Assembly: GCF_002933855.1 (NCBI RefSeq)
Contig: NZ_BFAQ01000011.1
Location: 61,442 to 125,441 of the forward strand
Source of the DNA: Vibrio penaeicida
Lineage (GTDB): Bacteria > Pseudomonadota > Gammaproteobacteria > Enterobacterales > Vibrionaceae
Length of the DNA stretch: 64,000 nucleotides
Direction of reading: 5' to 3'
The notes under the pieces were generated by a model. The model had not been told where the DNA came from. It was given only the letters and a program-made list of their open reading frames with translations, and did not search any database. The translations under genes were made by a program, and so were the position numbers. This document shows positions 49,014-58,174 of this stretch, one piece after another (the stretch's first letter is position 1; each line of letters opens with the position of its first letter).

Positions 49014-49417
49014 GTATGCAGGTGATGATTCAAGTTAGAGAGGTAATGTCGAACTCTTATGTCATTGTGGATGGTTTGACGACAGTTCAGGAAGCGATTC
49101 ATTTGGCAAAAGAGCACGAAGTAAAAGCGTTGCTGGTGGATAAACGATATGAAGACGATGAATACGGCATTGTGTTGATGAACGATATCGCTAAACGTGT
49201 TTTGGCGCAAAATCGCTCGCCAGAGCGTACCAATATATATGAAATTATGACCAAGCCAGCCCTGTCGGTGAAACCAACAATGAACGTGAAATACTGCGCT
49301 AGGTTGTTCGAACGCTTTGGCATTAGCCGAGCCCCCGTGGTGGAAGCAGGGAAGGTAATCGGTATGGTTAGCTATAACAACATCGTCATCAATGGTATGT
49401 CAAAGCTATCTAGCTAG
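49010..49417 (+). CDS. CBS-domain pair protein
   Basis: The 135-residue cytoplasmic protein is a Bateman module of two CBS repeats (about 8-65 and 74-130), seen in VREVMSNSYVIVDGLTTVQE and IMTKPALSVKPTMNVKYCAR, each followed by an alpha/beta stretch (KALLVD, APVVEAGKVIGMVSYNNI). Such pairs bind AMP/ATP. It overlaps the PII-like gene by 4 bp. The stop TAG at 49415-49417 uses the TA and first G of the flanking MITE-like element. Confidence 0.87.
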   Translation: MSMQVMIQVREVMSNSYVIVDGLTTVQEAIHLAKEHEVKALLVDKRYEDDEYGIVLMNDIAKRVLAQNRSPERTNIYEIMTKPALSVKPTMNVKYCARLFERFGISRAPVVEAGKVIGMVSYNNIVINGMSKLSS

Positions 49418-49682
49418 GGTCTGTTGATCTTTCGTGGTTAAATTTTGTTCGAGTTCTATGCCTTTTAATCGCGACGCAAGGTGTGTAGCCTAGTCATTCT
49501 AAGCAAATACCTTGCAACAAAGAGTAAAAGGCATAGAAGCGAACCCTTTGGGCAGCATTTGTGGCTTATTTCTACTGCGTTATCACTCATTGATGTAGAG
49601 CGACTACACCGAATGAGCTCTGCCTTGTATAAATACCCCACAAATTGCTGCAAAAATCATCTCGAAAGATCAACAGACCCTA
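49415..49682. mobile_element. MITE-like element with perfect 19-bp terminal inverted repeats
   Basis: The ends AGGGTCTGTTGATCTTTCG (49416-49434) and CGAAAGATCAACAGACCCT (49663-49681) are perfect inverted repeats. TA at 49415-49416 and at 49681-49682 fits a TA target duplication of the IS630/Tc1-mariner kind. Inside are two nested hairpins: TTCTATGCCTTTTA/TAAAAGGCATAGAA (49454-49538) and GCAGCATTTGTGG/CCACAAATTGCTGC (49552-49651). There is no transposase; ORFs drawn across it are artefacts. It is probably non-autonomous. Confidence 0.85.
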
Positions 49683-49850
49683 AATACCAAGGTAACTGGG
49701 TCACAATATGTTCCTAGCAAAATAGGCTTAATTAGGTATAGAATCCCCTCACTATTTGTGGGTTTAGAGCGTGCCTAAACTCAATATTTAAATGGGAAAG
49801 CTAACTAATGAGTAACCTGTTAAATGGGAAAGCAGTTAAGTGATAAAGCT

Positions 49851-50396
49851 ATGAAGCTATTTTTTGCCTCGGACATACATGGTTGTGAACATGCGACCAA
49901 TAAAGTTATTGATGCGTATTTGAAATCAGGCGCGGACCATTTCATTTTGTTGGGTGATACGCTAAACCACGGTCCAAGAAATCCAATTCCAGAAGGCTAT
50001 AATCCACCTGAAGTGGCGAGAAAGCTAAACGATTACGCGCAGCACATCATTGCCGTTAGAGGAAACTGCGACAGTGAGGTGGACCAAATGCTGCTCTCTT
50101 TCCCAATGATGATGGATTATTCGTGGGTGCTGCTAGAAAGTGGCAAGCGACTGTTTTTGACGCATGGGCATTTATTCAATACCAAAAAGCGGCCACCATT
50201 GAGAGAAGGTGACATTCTTTGCCATGGGCATACCCACCTCCCCATTGCTGAATTAGATCAAGGGATAGTCGTGTTTAATCCAGGTAGTGCCACTTTCCCT
50301 CGGGATGGATTCAAAGCCAGTTATGGGCTTTATGATAGCGGAGTGTTATCTGTGCTCACCTTTGATGGAGAGCAAATCGCTCAATGTAAAGTGTAG
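49851..50396 (+). CDS. yfcE: YfcE-type metallophosphoesterase
   Basis: Cytoplasmic phosphodiesterase of 181 residues from the ATG at 49851 (MKLFFASDIHGCEHATNKVI). Metal ligands are visible: Asp8 and His10 in SDIHG, GDTLNHG, GNCDSE, LTHGHLF and CHGHTH. Length and motif order fit Escherichia coli YfcE (184 residues). Physiological substrate unknown; the family hydrolyses phosphodiesters in vitro. It converges with the SelT-like gene. Confidence 0.9.
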   Translation: MKLFFASDIHGCEHATNKVIDAYLKSGADHFILLGDTLNHGPRNPIPEGYNPPEVARKLNDYAQHIIAVRGNCDSEVDQMLLSFPMMMDYSWVLLESGKRLFLTHGHLFNTKKRPPLREGDILCHGHTHLPIAELDQGIVVFNPGSATFPRDGFKASYGLYDSGVLSVLTFDGEQIAQCKV

Positions 50397-50411
50397 GTTG
50401 CATCCTACGGG

Positions 50412-50690
50412 TTACTTTGAGTCTGAATGACCCAGATCTCTTTCTGGGTCAATAACATCGCGAACCTTCTGTTTGAGCACCTTTGCTTCTGGGAAGCCGC
50501 CATCTTGCTTCCTTTCCCAAATCACGTTCCCATTACAATGAATTTCGAAGCGCCCACCAGTATCAGGGTGCAGAGAAACCGTTTCGATTTCTTCGCTGAA
50601 CGTATGCAATAGTTCCTGACTTAGCCATGTGGAACGTAACATCCAATTACACTGTCGGCAGTAGTATATATCTATAATGGCTTTTTTCAT
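50412..50690 (-). CDS. SelT/SelW/SelH-family thioredoxin-like protein
   Basis: The 92-residue cytoplasmic protein starts MKKAIIDIYYCRQCNWMLRS with the CxxC redox pair Cys11/Cys14, in the place where eukaryotic SelW has Cys-x-x-Sec. It ends with the FPEAKVLKQKVRDVI family segment. A redox role is likely but unproven. It lies 10 bp downstream of the broken TauE/SafE gene on the same strand. Confidence 0.88.
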   Translation of the reverse strand: MKKAIIDIYYCRQCNWMLRSTWLSQELLHTFSEEIETVSLHPDTGGRFEIHCNGNVIWERKQDGGFPEAKVLKQKVRDVIDPERDLGHSDSK

Positions 50691-50700
50691 GAGTCGCTCC

Positions 50701-51470
50701 TTAAAGCGCTGAATAAATGAGTTTCAGGCTGACCAAAATGGTCAGGATTTCGAAGGCTAACTTGATGACCGAATTAGGAAGCCGCTGCGTTGCAATGGCA
50801 CCGAGCCATCCGCCTAAAAAAGAACTCAGTAATAAAATAGGCACCCATGCCCAGTGGGGGGCTACGCCAACTTGAACGATGGCGATCGCCCCAATTCCAT
50901 TCCAAAATAAACCAACGCAAACCAATGTAAGAGCGACAGCTTGTTTGTAGCTGAATCCAAACCATCGAACGAGAAACAAGGTAACAACCAAACCAGAGCC
51001 TGCCGTCAACGATCCATTAAATATGCCGAGCAGAAAAAGCGCGAAGCCGCCAATTATCCATCCACGGTGATCTCTGTGAGTGGGAATCTCTTCTTTTCCC
51101 ATATTTTTCTTAACACGCGAATAGATACCAAGAGAGAAAATGATGATGCCTAACAGAAGCTCTCCTGCTTTACCCGGCAGCATAACCACCACATGCGCTC
51201 CAACAACCACTCCGAAGCAGCCGTAACGACAAGATAGCTGGCCAGTTTTAAATCAAACTGCCTCGCTTTGAGGTGAGAAAATGCGGCACCTAACCCCATG
51301 GCTACGGTGGCAATTTTATGTGTCGCTAATGCGGTTTGGAAGCTTAATCCAAGGAAAATAAGAAGTGGGAACTGAAGCAAGCCAGCACCACCGCCAGCAA
51401 TAGAAGAGAGAGTGCTGGCGGTTAGCGAGCCAACAAATAGGTAAGCGGTTTGTATCCAGTCCATAGCCAT
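50701..51470 (-). pseudogene. TauE/SafE-family anion exporter broken by a single-base frameshift
   Basis: The N-terminal part (GSLTASTLSSIAGGGAGLLQ, about 80 residues from MAMDWIQ at 51470) and the C-terminal part (KAGELLLGIIIFSLGIYSRV to the stop at 50701, with GGFALFLLGIFNGSLTAGSG) are adjacent but in different frames. The natural join would be SYLVVTAAS-GVVVGAHVV. At plus-strand 51212-51213, the minus strand reads TTCGGAG where TTCGGGAG would restore the frame, so one G/C base is missing. It is either a recent pseudogene or a sequencing error. Intact members export sulfite or organosulfonates. Confidence 0.85.
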
Positions 51471-51477
51471 ATTAAGA

Positions 51478-51506
51478 AAAGGGAGACATTCCATGCCTCC
51501 CTTTGA
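51478..51506 (-). terminator. Terminator of toxRS
   Basis: On the minus strand AAAGGGAG at 51504-51497 pairs with CTCCCTTT at 51485-51478, followed by TC; it separates toxRS from the TauE/SafE gene. Confidence 0.8.
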
Positions 51507-51509
51507 AAG

Positions 51510-52052
51510 TTAGTGAGAATATAAAACCGTGGAACCATGATCTAAGCTGGTCATCAACAGGGCTTTCGCGTTAATAATTTCAACTCGTCGGCTCTGCTGC
51601 GCGTCCATCTTGAAGATTTGCGTGATGACTTTGAGTTGCTTATTTGTAAAATCTTCACCTTGGTTTGAAGAGATATCTTTAAACTCATTCGGTTCGATCA
51701 GTAGGTAGTTATCACTCAGCTCCCATGAGCCATTTTCCGAGACATTGATAGTGGAAGAGGTTTGTTTTTCATGGGTTCCAGTGTACAAGTTAATTCTTGA
51801 TACACGTAGGTAGGTCCCATTTGGCAAGTATTTTACGTTGGAATCAATGGTCGCTTTACGTAAAGGCCCTATGACTTTGTCTTTCTCAGTATCTGACTCA
51901 ATAAACAAACGCGTGACCATACGCGACTGCCACTCACGAGATGTGAGCACGTTTTCTACCTTGGCGCCGAATTGCGTGTAAATCCAAATACTGGTTAGCG
52001 CAGACACAATTACCATGACAATCGCGATTTTCAGATTTTTAGATATATTCAT
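51510..52052 (-). CDS. toxS: ToxS, ToxR-stabilising membrane protein
   Basis: The 180-residue inner-membrane protein has one N-terminal helix (about 7-25, LKIAIVMVIVSALTSIWIYT) and a periplasmic domain with REWQSRMVTRLF and PLRKATIDSNVKYLPNGTYL, diagnostic of ToxS. It protects ToxR from proteolysis and senses bile-like ligands with it. Its ATG overlaps the toxR stop. Confidence 0.95.
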   Translation of the reverse strand: MNISKNLKIAIVMVIVSALTSIWIYTQFGAKVENVLTSREWQSRMVTRLFIESDTEKDKVIGPLRKATIDSNVKYLPNGTYLRVSRINLYTGTHEKQTSSTINVSENGSWELSDNYLLIEPNEFKDISSNQGEDFTNKQLKVITQIFKMDAQQSRRVEIINAKALLMTSLDHGSTVLYSH

Positions 52053-52918
52053 TAGTTACACACCTGAGCAAAATCTGGTTTAGTAGAAAAAATACGCAAT
52101 GTGACGTTTTCGCTAGAATAATTAATCGAGTGAATATAGTTCAAAATGATTTGACCGTTTTGACCACCAGTCGCTATCACCTGAACTGGTGATAATTCCC
52201 CTTCGTGCCTCATGGCGTAGTGCTCAATACACCGTTCAATGTTGGGTAAGGATTGAGCCATACTAGGGTGGTTTTCTGGTATTTTTACAGGGATACCACT
52301 CACTTCTGAGATGGTCACAAACGTTGATGGCTTTTCCTGAGTGCCAAAAAAAGTCAGCACTGGAATTAGGATTGCCAAGAAAGCAGAAATCCAAAGGAGT
52401 TTACTTGGTTTCTTCGTTGTGATCTGTGAATCAGAAGAAGTAGGTGCCGTGTTTTCATTTTCATCACGGATTTCTATTGGTGTAACCGTTTCTGTATCGG
52501 GGTTTTCTGGTTGCTCCAGTTGAGGAGCTGCCACGTCAGTCGGTTCTGAAACTTCATCACCACTTGCTGAAGGTGCACTTCGCTCTACGGATGAAATCAG
52601 TTGGTAGCCTCTTTTTGGCACTGTTTTTACAAATTGAGGTGATTTAGTGGAGTCCTTCAGCATCTTTCTTAACGTGGAGATTGCTTGAGTGAGACTCGAG
52701 TCATCGACCTGAAATCCTTGGTCTTGCCATACATATTCGTGTAACTGTTGACGGGTAATAACCTCGTTTGGTCTTTCCGATAGCATCAGTAAAATACGGC
52801 TTTCATTACTTCCCAGACGAATAACTTCATTGTCGCTATGTTGGTCTACCAGCGAATTGCTGTTTGGATCAAATACAAACCGTTGAGCGAGAATGAATTT
52901 AGTACCGATATTAGTCAT
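52052..52918 (-). CDS. toxR: ToxR, transmembrane transcriptional regulator
   Basis: Master regulator of outer-membrane porins and host- or stress-related genes. The 288 residues comprise a winged-helix DNA-binding domain (about 10-112, with LGSNESRILLMLSERPNEVI and VPKRGYQLISSV), a variable proline/acidic linker (about 113-170), one membrane helix (about 174-192, LLWISAFLAILIPVLTFF) and a periplasmic domain with Cys230 and Cys287, which can form the regulatory disulfide. It is divergent from htpG, the usual Vibrio layout. Confidence 0.96.
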   Translation of the reverse strand: MTNIGTKFILAQRFVFDPNSNSLVDQHSDNEVIRLGSNESRILLMLSERPNEVITRQQLHEYVWQDQGFQVDDSSLTQAISTLRKMLKDSTKSPQFVKTVPKRGYQLISSVERSAPSASGDEVSEPTDVAAPQLEQPENPDTETVTPIEIRDENENTAPTSSDSQITTKKPSKLLWISAFLAILIPVLTFFGTQEKPSTFVTISEVSGIPVKIPENHPSMAQSLPNIERCIEHYAMRHEGELSPVQVIATGGQNGQIILNYIHSINYSSENVTLRIFSTKPDFAQVCN

Positions 52919-53066
52919 TATTGAAGCGCTTAATCTTAGTTAAGGTTCTGTGAACCAGAAGGAATGCGAGTGTGATTTTTATCACACTTTATCTTCTTTG
53001 AGAATTTTTACGCACCATAGAGTAATCAAAAATGATCAAAAAAACACTGTTTTTATCTGTTTTGAC

Positions 53067-53094
53067 CTTGAATTTACATTTACCAACCACATCT
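53067..53094 (+). promoter_or_regulatory. Sigma-32-like heat-shock promoter of htpG
   Basis: CTTGAAT (53067-53073), 13 bp, then CCACATCT (53087-53094) is close to the CTTGAA / CCCCATnT heat-shock consensus. It lies about 95 bp before the htpG ATG. Confidence 0.75.
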
Positions 53095-53188
53095 ATCTAG
53101 CATTCTTGGAATTAGTTTGAAAACCAAGCATAAAGAAAGTTCCTGGTTTTCAATTCTACTTATCTAAATGTCTAGTTTTGGAGTGAAG

Positions 53189-55093
53189 ATGAGCGAGACA
53201 ACGACACACAATAAAGAAACTCGAGGCTTTCAATCTGAAGTAAAACAATTACTTCATTTGATGATTCATTCTCTATATTCGAATAAAGAAATCTTCTTAC
53301 GAGAGCTGATTTCTAATGCTTCGGATGCTGCTGATAAACTGCGCTTTCAAGCGCTATCAAACGCTGAACTATACCAGGGTGATACTGAATTAGGTGTTAA
53401 GCTGTCTTTCGATGCGGACGCAAATACCTTAACTATCTCTGACAACGGTATCGGTATGACCCGAGATGACGTCATTGAGCACCTAGGTACTATTGCTAAA
53501 TCAGGTACCGCTGATTTCTTTTCAAAGCTGTCTGATGACCAAAGTAAAGATTCTCAACTGATTGGTCAGTTCGGTGTCGGTTTCTATTCCGCGTTCATTG
53601 TTGCTGATGCTGTTACCGTTCGTACTCGTGCAGCGGGTCATTCAAATGATGATGCCGTACAATGGCATTCTGCTGGCGAAGGTGAATACACCATCGAAAG
53701 CATTACTAAAGAATCACGTGGTACAGACATCGTGCTTCACATGCGTGACGAAGGTAAAGAATTCCTTTCTGAATACCGTCTCCGCGATGTGATCAGCAAA
53801 TACTCTGATCACATTGGTATTCCTGTTTCTATTCTAACTCACGTTAAAGACGAAGAAGGAAAAGAAACAGAAGAAACCAAATGGGAACAAATCAACAAAG
53901 CACAAGCTTTGTGGACCCGCAGCAAATCTGATATTACAGACGAAGAATACAACGAATTCTATAAGCATGTTGCCAACGACTTTGCTGATCCACTAACGTG
54001 GAGCCACAACAAGGTTGAAGGTAAAAACGACTACACAAGCCTGCTGTACATTCCAGCTAAAGCTCCGTGGGATATGATGAATCGCGACCATAAGAGCGGC
54101 CTTAAGTTGTACGTTCAACGCGTTTTCATTATGGATGATGCCGAGCAGTTCATGCCAAGTTATCTGCGTTTCGTTCGTGGTTTGATTGATTCCAACGATC
54201 TTCCATTGAACGTATCGCGTGAAATCCTGCAAGACAATAAAGTGACTCAATCTTTGCGTAGCGCATGTACTAAACGTGTCTTGGGTCTACTAGAAAAAAT
54301 GGCGAAGAAAGACGAAGAACAATATTTGTCTTTCTGGAAAGAATTTGGTTTGGTACTGAAAGAAGGTCCTGCTGAAGATTTTTCTAACAAAGAGAAAATC
54401 GCTGGCTTGATGCGTTTTGCCTCATCTGAAGTCGATAATTCTGATCAAACAGTATCGCTGTCTTCTTACGTTGAACGCATGAAAGAAGGTCAGGATAAGA
54501 TTTTCTACCTAACAGCAGACAGCTATGCTGCGGCGAAAAATAGCCCACACCTAGAGCAGTTTAAAGCGAAAGGTATTGAAGTCATCCTGATGTTTGATCG
54601 CATCGACGAGTGGCTAATGAACTACCTAACGGAGTTTGACGGTAAGCAATTCCAGTCAATTACTAAAGCAGGCTTAGATCTAAGCAAGTTTGAAGACGAA
54701 GAAGAGAAAGAGAAGCAGAAAGAGACGGAAGAAGAGTTTAAGTCTGTTGTAGAGCGTACTCAAACATACCTTGGTGATCGTGTGAAAGAAGTTCGTACTA
54801 CTTTCAAATTAGCGTCTACGCCAGCGGTTGTGGTAACGGATGATTTCGAGATGGGCACGCAAATGGCGAAGTTGCTAGAAGCGGCGGGTCAGGCTGTCCC
54901 TGAAGTGAAGTACATATTTGAACTGAACCCTGAGCACGATATGGTTAAGCGTATGGCGGATGAAGCCGACGAAGAGCTATTTGGACGCTGGGTGGAAGTA
55001 TTACTAGGGCAGGCTATGCTTGCTGAGCGTGGCGCTTTAGAAGACCCGACGCAATATGTAGGTGCTGTGAACCAGCTTTTGACTAAGGTGTAA
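53189..55093 (+). CDS. htpG: HtpG, Hsp90-family chaperone
   Basis: Cytoplasmic ATP-dependent chaperone of 634 residues. From the ATG at 53189 it begins [20 protein letters not shown]. The GHKL ATP site shows [29 protein letters not shown] and [11 protein letters not shown], followed by the middle domain [20 protein letters not shown] and the C-terminal dimerisation domain. I chose 53189 because GGAG lies 6 bp upstream; the ATG at 53168 has no good site. Confidence 0.97.
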   Translation: MSETTTHNKETRGFQSEVKQLLHLMIHSLYSNKEIFLRELISNASDAADKLRFQALSNAELYQGDTELGVKLSFDADANTLTISDNGIGMTRDDVIEHLGTIAKSGTADFFSKLSDDQSKDSQLIGQFGVGFYSAFIVADAVTVRTRAAGHSNDDAVQWHSAGEGEYTIESITKESRGTDIVLHMRDEGKEFLSEYRLRDVISKYSDHIGIPVSILTHVKDEEGKETEETKWEQINKAQALWTRSKSDITDEEYNEFYKHVANDFADPLTWSHNKVEGKNDYTSLLYIPAKAPWDMMNRDHKSGLKLYVQRVFIMDDAEQFMPSYLRFVRGLIDSNDLPLNVSREILQDNKVTQSLRSACTKRVLGLLEKMAKKDEEQYLSFWKEFGLVLKEGPAEDFSNKEKIAGLMRFASSEVDNSDQTVSLSSYVERMKEGQDKIFYLTADSYAAAKNSPHLEQFKAKGIEVILMFDRIDEWLMNYLTEFDGKQFQSITKAGLDLSKFEDEEEKEKQKETEEEFKSVVERTQTYLGDRVKEVRTTFKLASTPAVVVTDDFEMGTQMAKLLEAAGQAVPEVKYIFELNPEHDMVKRMADEADEELFGRWVEVLLGQAMLAERGALEDPTQYVGAVNQLLTKV

Positions 55094-56018
<925 letters not shown>

Positions 56019-56049
56019 TCGACGCAATTTTCAGTGTTTTGATAGAGTT

Positions 56050-56079
56050 AAAGCGGTCATGATGACCGCTTTTTTTTGT
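56050..56079 (+). terminator. Terminator of adk
   Basis: AAAGCGGTCATGATGACCGCTTT followed by a T-run. Confidence 0.93.
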
Positions 56080-56252
56080 TTTGATTTCCAAAAATCAGTG
56101 ATAAGCCAAGTTTTTAAGTGAAAAGGATTAATCCAACTCGCCTTGAGGTTCGTATATCTCTAAACTTAACATCATGGATTGGCTTAACTATATCCAAGAG
56201 ACTTGAGTGTCAGGTTTCTCGAATATAATTTTCAACCAGCAATTGGAAAAAT

Positions 56253-57218
56253 ATGGAAAACATGCCCAAACAAGGCATTTTGTTGGCAAACTTAGGTACA
56301 CCTGATGAGCCGACAGCGCCTGCTGTAAAACGATTTCTAGCCCAATTTTTGATGGATAAGCGTGTAGTCGACTTAACTCGTTGGTTATGGTGTCCAATAT
56401 TACACGGAGTTATCTTACCAATCCGTTCTCCAAAGGTTGCGAAGCTCTATCAGTCGGTGTGGATGGATGTAGGTTCACCATTAATGGTGTACTCAAAGCT
56501 CCAGGTTGAGTCGCTAAGATCCTCCATTAATATGCCTGTAGAACTTGGAATGACCTATGGCAACCCAAGTTTGCAAGATGGGGTTGAGCGCTTAATGGCT
56601 CAAGGTTGTAGGGAAATTATTGTGTTGCCACTGTTCCCACAGTACTCATCAACGACTACGGCCGCCGTGTCTGATGGTTTGTCGAAAGCCTTTAAGAATT
56701 TGCCTGAAATTCCAGGCTATACAATCATTCGTGATTATCATAACCACCCGATGTACATAAAAGCGCTAGCCAATAGTGTACGTGCCCATTGGCAAGAGCA
56801 CGGGCAGTCTGATTATTTGCTTTGTTCTTACCACGGTATACCGAAACGCTATGCTGATAATGGCGACATATACCCTCAGCACTGTGAAGAAACCACTCGG
56901 CTTTTGGCTCAAGAACTAGGGCTTACAGATACGCAGATGGGGATGACTTATCAGTCTCGATTTGGGCGCGAGGAATGGTTGCAACCTTATACTGATGAAA
57001 CCATGGAGGCACTGCCTTCACGGGGAATTAAAAATCTCCAAATTATTACGCCTGCATTTTCAGTTGATTGCCTTGAAACACTTGAAGAAATTGCTGAGGA
57101 AAACAGAGAGATTTTTATGGAAGCAGGAGGGGAGGGCTACCAATATATCCCTTGTCTAAATGCCAGTTCTAGCCATATAGACATGATGAACGCCGTTCTT
57201 AAGCCTTATATTCGTTAA
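56253..57218 (+). CDS. hemH: Ferrochelatase
   Basis: Inserts ferrous iron into protoporphyrin IX, the last step of heme synthesis. The 321-residue protein has [20 protein letters not shown], the [13 protein letters not shown] stretch, the catalytic His in YHGIPKRY, and [19 protein letters not shown]. It lies alone with its own terminator; the start is taken as the first ATG (56253), the one at 56262 also being possible. Confidence 0.97.
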   Translation: MENMPKQGILLANLGTPDEPTAPAVKRFLAQFLMDKRVVDLTRWLWCPILHGVILPIRSPKVAKLYQSVWMDVGSPLMVYSKLQVESLRSSINMPVELGMTYGNPSLQDGVERLMAQGCREIIVLPLFPQYSSTTTAAVSDGLSKAFKNLPEIPGYTIIRDYHNHPMYIKALANSVRAHWQEHGQSDYLLCSYHGIPKRYADNGDIYPQHCEETTRLLAQELGLTDTQMGMTYQSRFGREEWLQPYTDETMEALPSRGIKNLQIITPAFSVDCLETLEEIAEENREIFMEAGGEGYQYIPCLNASSSHIDMMNAVLKPYIR

Positions 57219-57631
57219 CTTGTAAAAAATGTACATAAGGCTGTCTTCAAGGCAGCCTTTAAACAATCAACGCTAAGAATTGCGTGTCTACTTGCAGTTC
57301 AACTCCTCTCAATCTCTTGTTTACAGATAAAACAAACCTTCAATCATTCTGAATAGAACTACCAAATACTGTAATTTTTGTTTTCAATATTGCATTTAGA
57401 CTGATAAATGAAAGTGGTATTATTTACCTCTAGCTTCGAAAAACAGAAGCCTTTCAGCTCTAATGGTTTATGGTCTTACAGGCTTTAATTTGTAACACAC
57501 CTGTAGAAGTTAGTCTGATCATTATGAAAAAGGTTGATCAAAATAAATGGTTAACCTACTGATAATTAATAATCTGTTTCTCTACTTAAGCATGTTTGCT
57601 GAGAAATAGTTTAGACAGTTTGGTTATTTTA
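57219..57631 (+). other. hemH-rfaH intergenic region
   Basis: The hemH terminator-like hairpin is AAGGCTG/CAGCCTT at 57237-57259. The remaining 370 bp are AT-rich, show no coding ORF with a ribosome binding site, and presumably hold the rfaH promoter. I see no ops element (GGCGGTAG type) in it. Confidence 0.5.
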
Positions 57632-58147
57632 ATGAAACGTTGGTATCTCTTATATTGCAAACGAGGTGAACAAGCGCGAGCTAAGCTTCACCTCGAAAAT
57701 CAGGGAATCGAGTGTTACTTTCCCGAAATCGAAGTTGAAAAAGTACTTCGAAACAAGAAACAGACAGTAAAAGAGCCTTTGTTTCCTTGTTATGTATTCA
57801 TTCGGTTTGACTATCAAGCCGGACCGAGTTTTACGACCGTTCGATCAACTCGCGGAGTAGTCGACTTTATACGCCGCGGTGCATTGCCATATGATTTGGA
57901 AGGTGACTTGATCTACGAGTTGCGCCTTTTAGAAAAGCATGATGACCATTGCATTAAGTTACCAGAGCGCGAGAAAGGTCAGAAAGTTAAAATTGAAGAA
58001 GGACAATTTGCGGGCATTACAGCCATTTATGAAGAACCTGATGGCGACAAGCGCTCGTTTCTATTGGTAGAGATGATCAATAGACCCGTTAAAGTGAGCG
58101 TCGAAAATGAATCACTAAATTGGGAAGAAAATAAAGGCGCTGAATAG
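57632..58147 (+). CDS. rfaH: RfaH, transcription antiterminator
   Basis: NusG paralogue that loads at ops sites and prevents Rho termination in long surface-polysaccharide operons. The 171-residue protein from the ATG at 57632 begins MKRWYLLYCKRGEQARAKLH, with EPLFPCYVFIRFDY and STRGVVDFIRRG in the NusG-like domain. The KOW-like C-terminal domain has GQFAGITAIYEEPDGDKRSF. A start at 57596 adds 12 unconserved residues. It converges with asnB. Confidence 0.95.
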   Translation: MKRWYLLYCKRGEQARAKLHLENQGIECYFPEIEVEKVLRNKKQTVKEPLFPCYVFIRFDYQAGPSFTTVRSTRGVVDFIRRGALPYDLEGDLIYELRLLEKHDDHCIKLPEREKGQKVKIEEGQFAGITAIYEEPDGDKRSFLLVEMINRPVKVSVENESLNWEENKGAE

Positions 58148-58158
58148 CGCCTTTATTT
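58133..58158 (+). terminator. Hairpin terminator at the end of rfaH
   Basis: AAAGGCGC TGAATA GCGCCTTT followed by ATTTC; the stem includes the rfaH stop codon region and can serve asnB from the other side. Confidence 0.85.
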
Positions 58159-58174
58159 CACTCATACAATGAGC

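Noticed and set aside
49465..49717. Two overlapping ORFs (about 62 and 78 codons) inside the MITE-like element
   Set aside because: They lie wholly or mostly within inverted-repeat DNA, have no ribosome binding site, and mirror each other because of the dyad.
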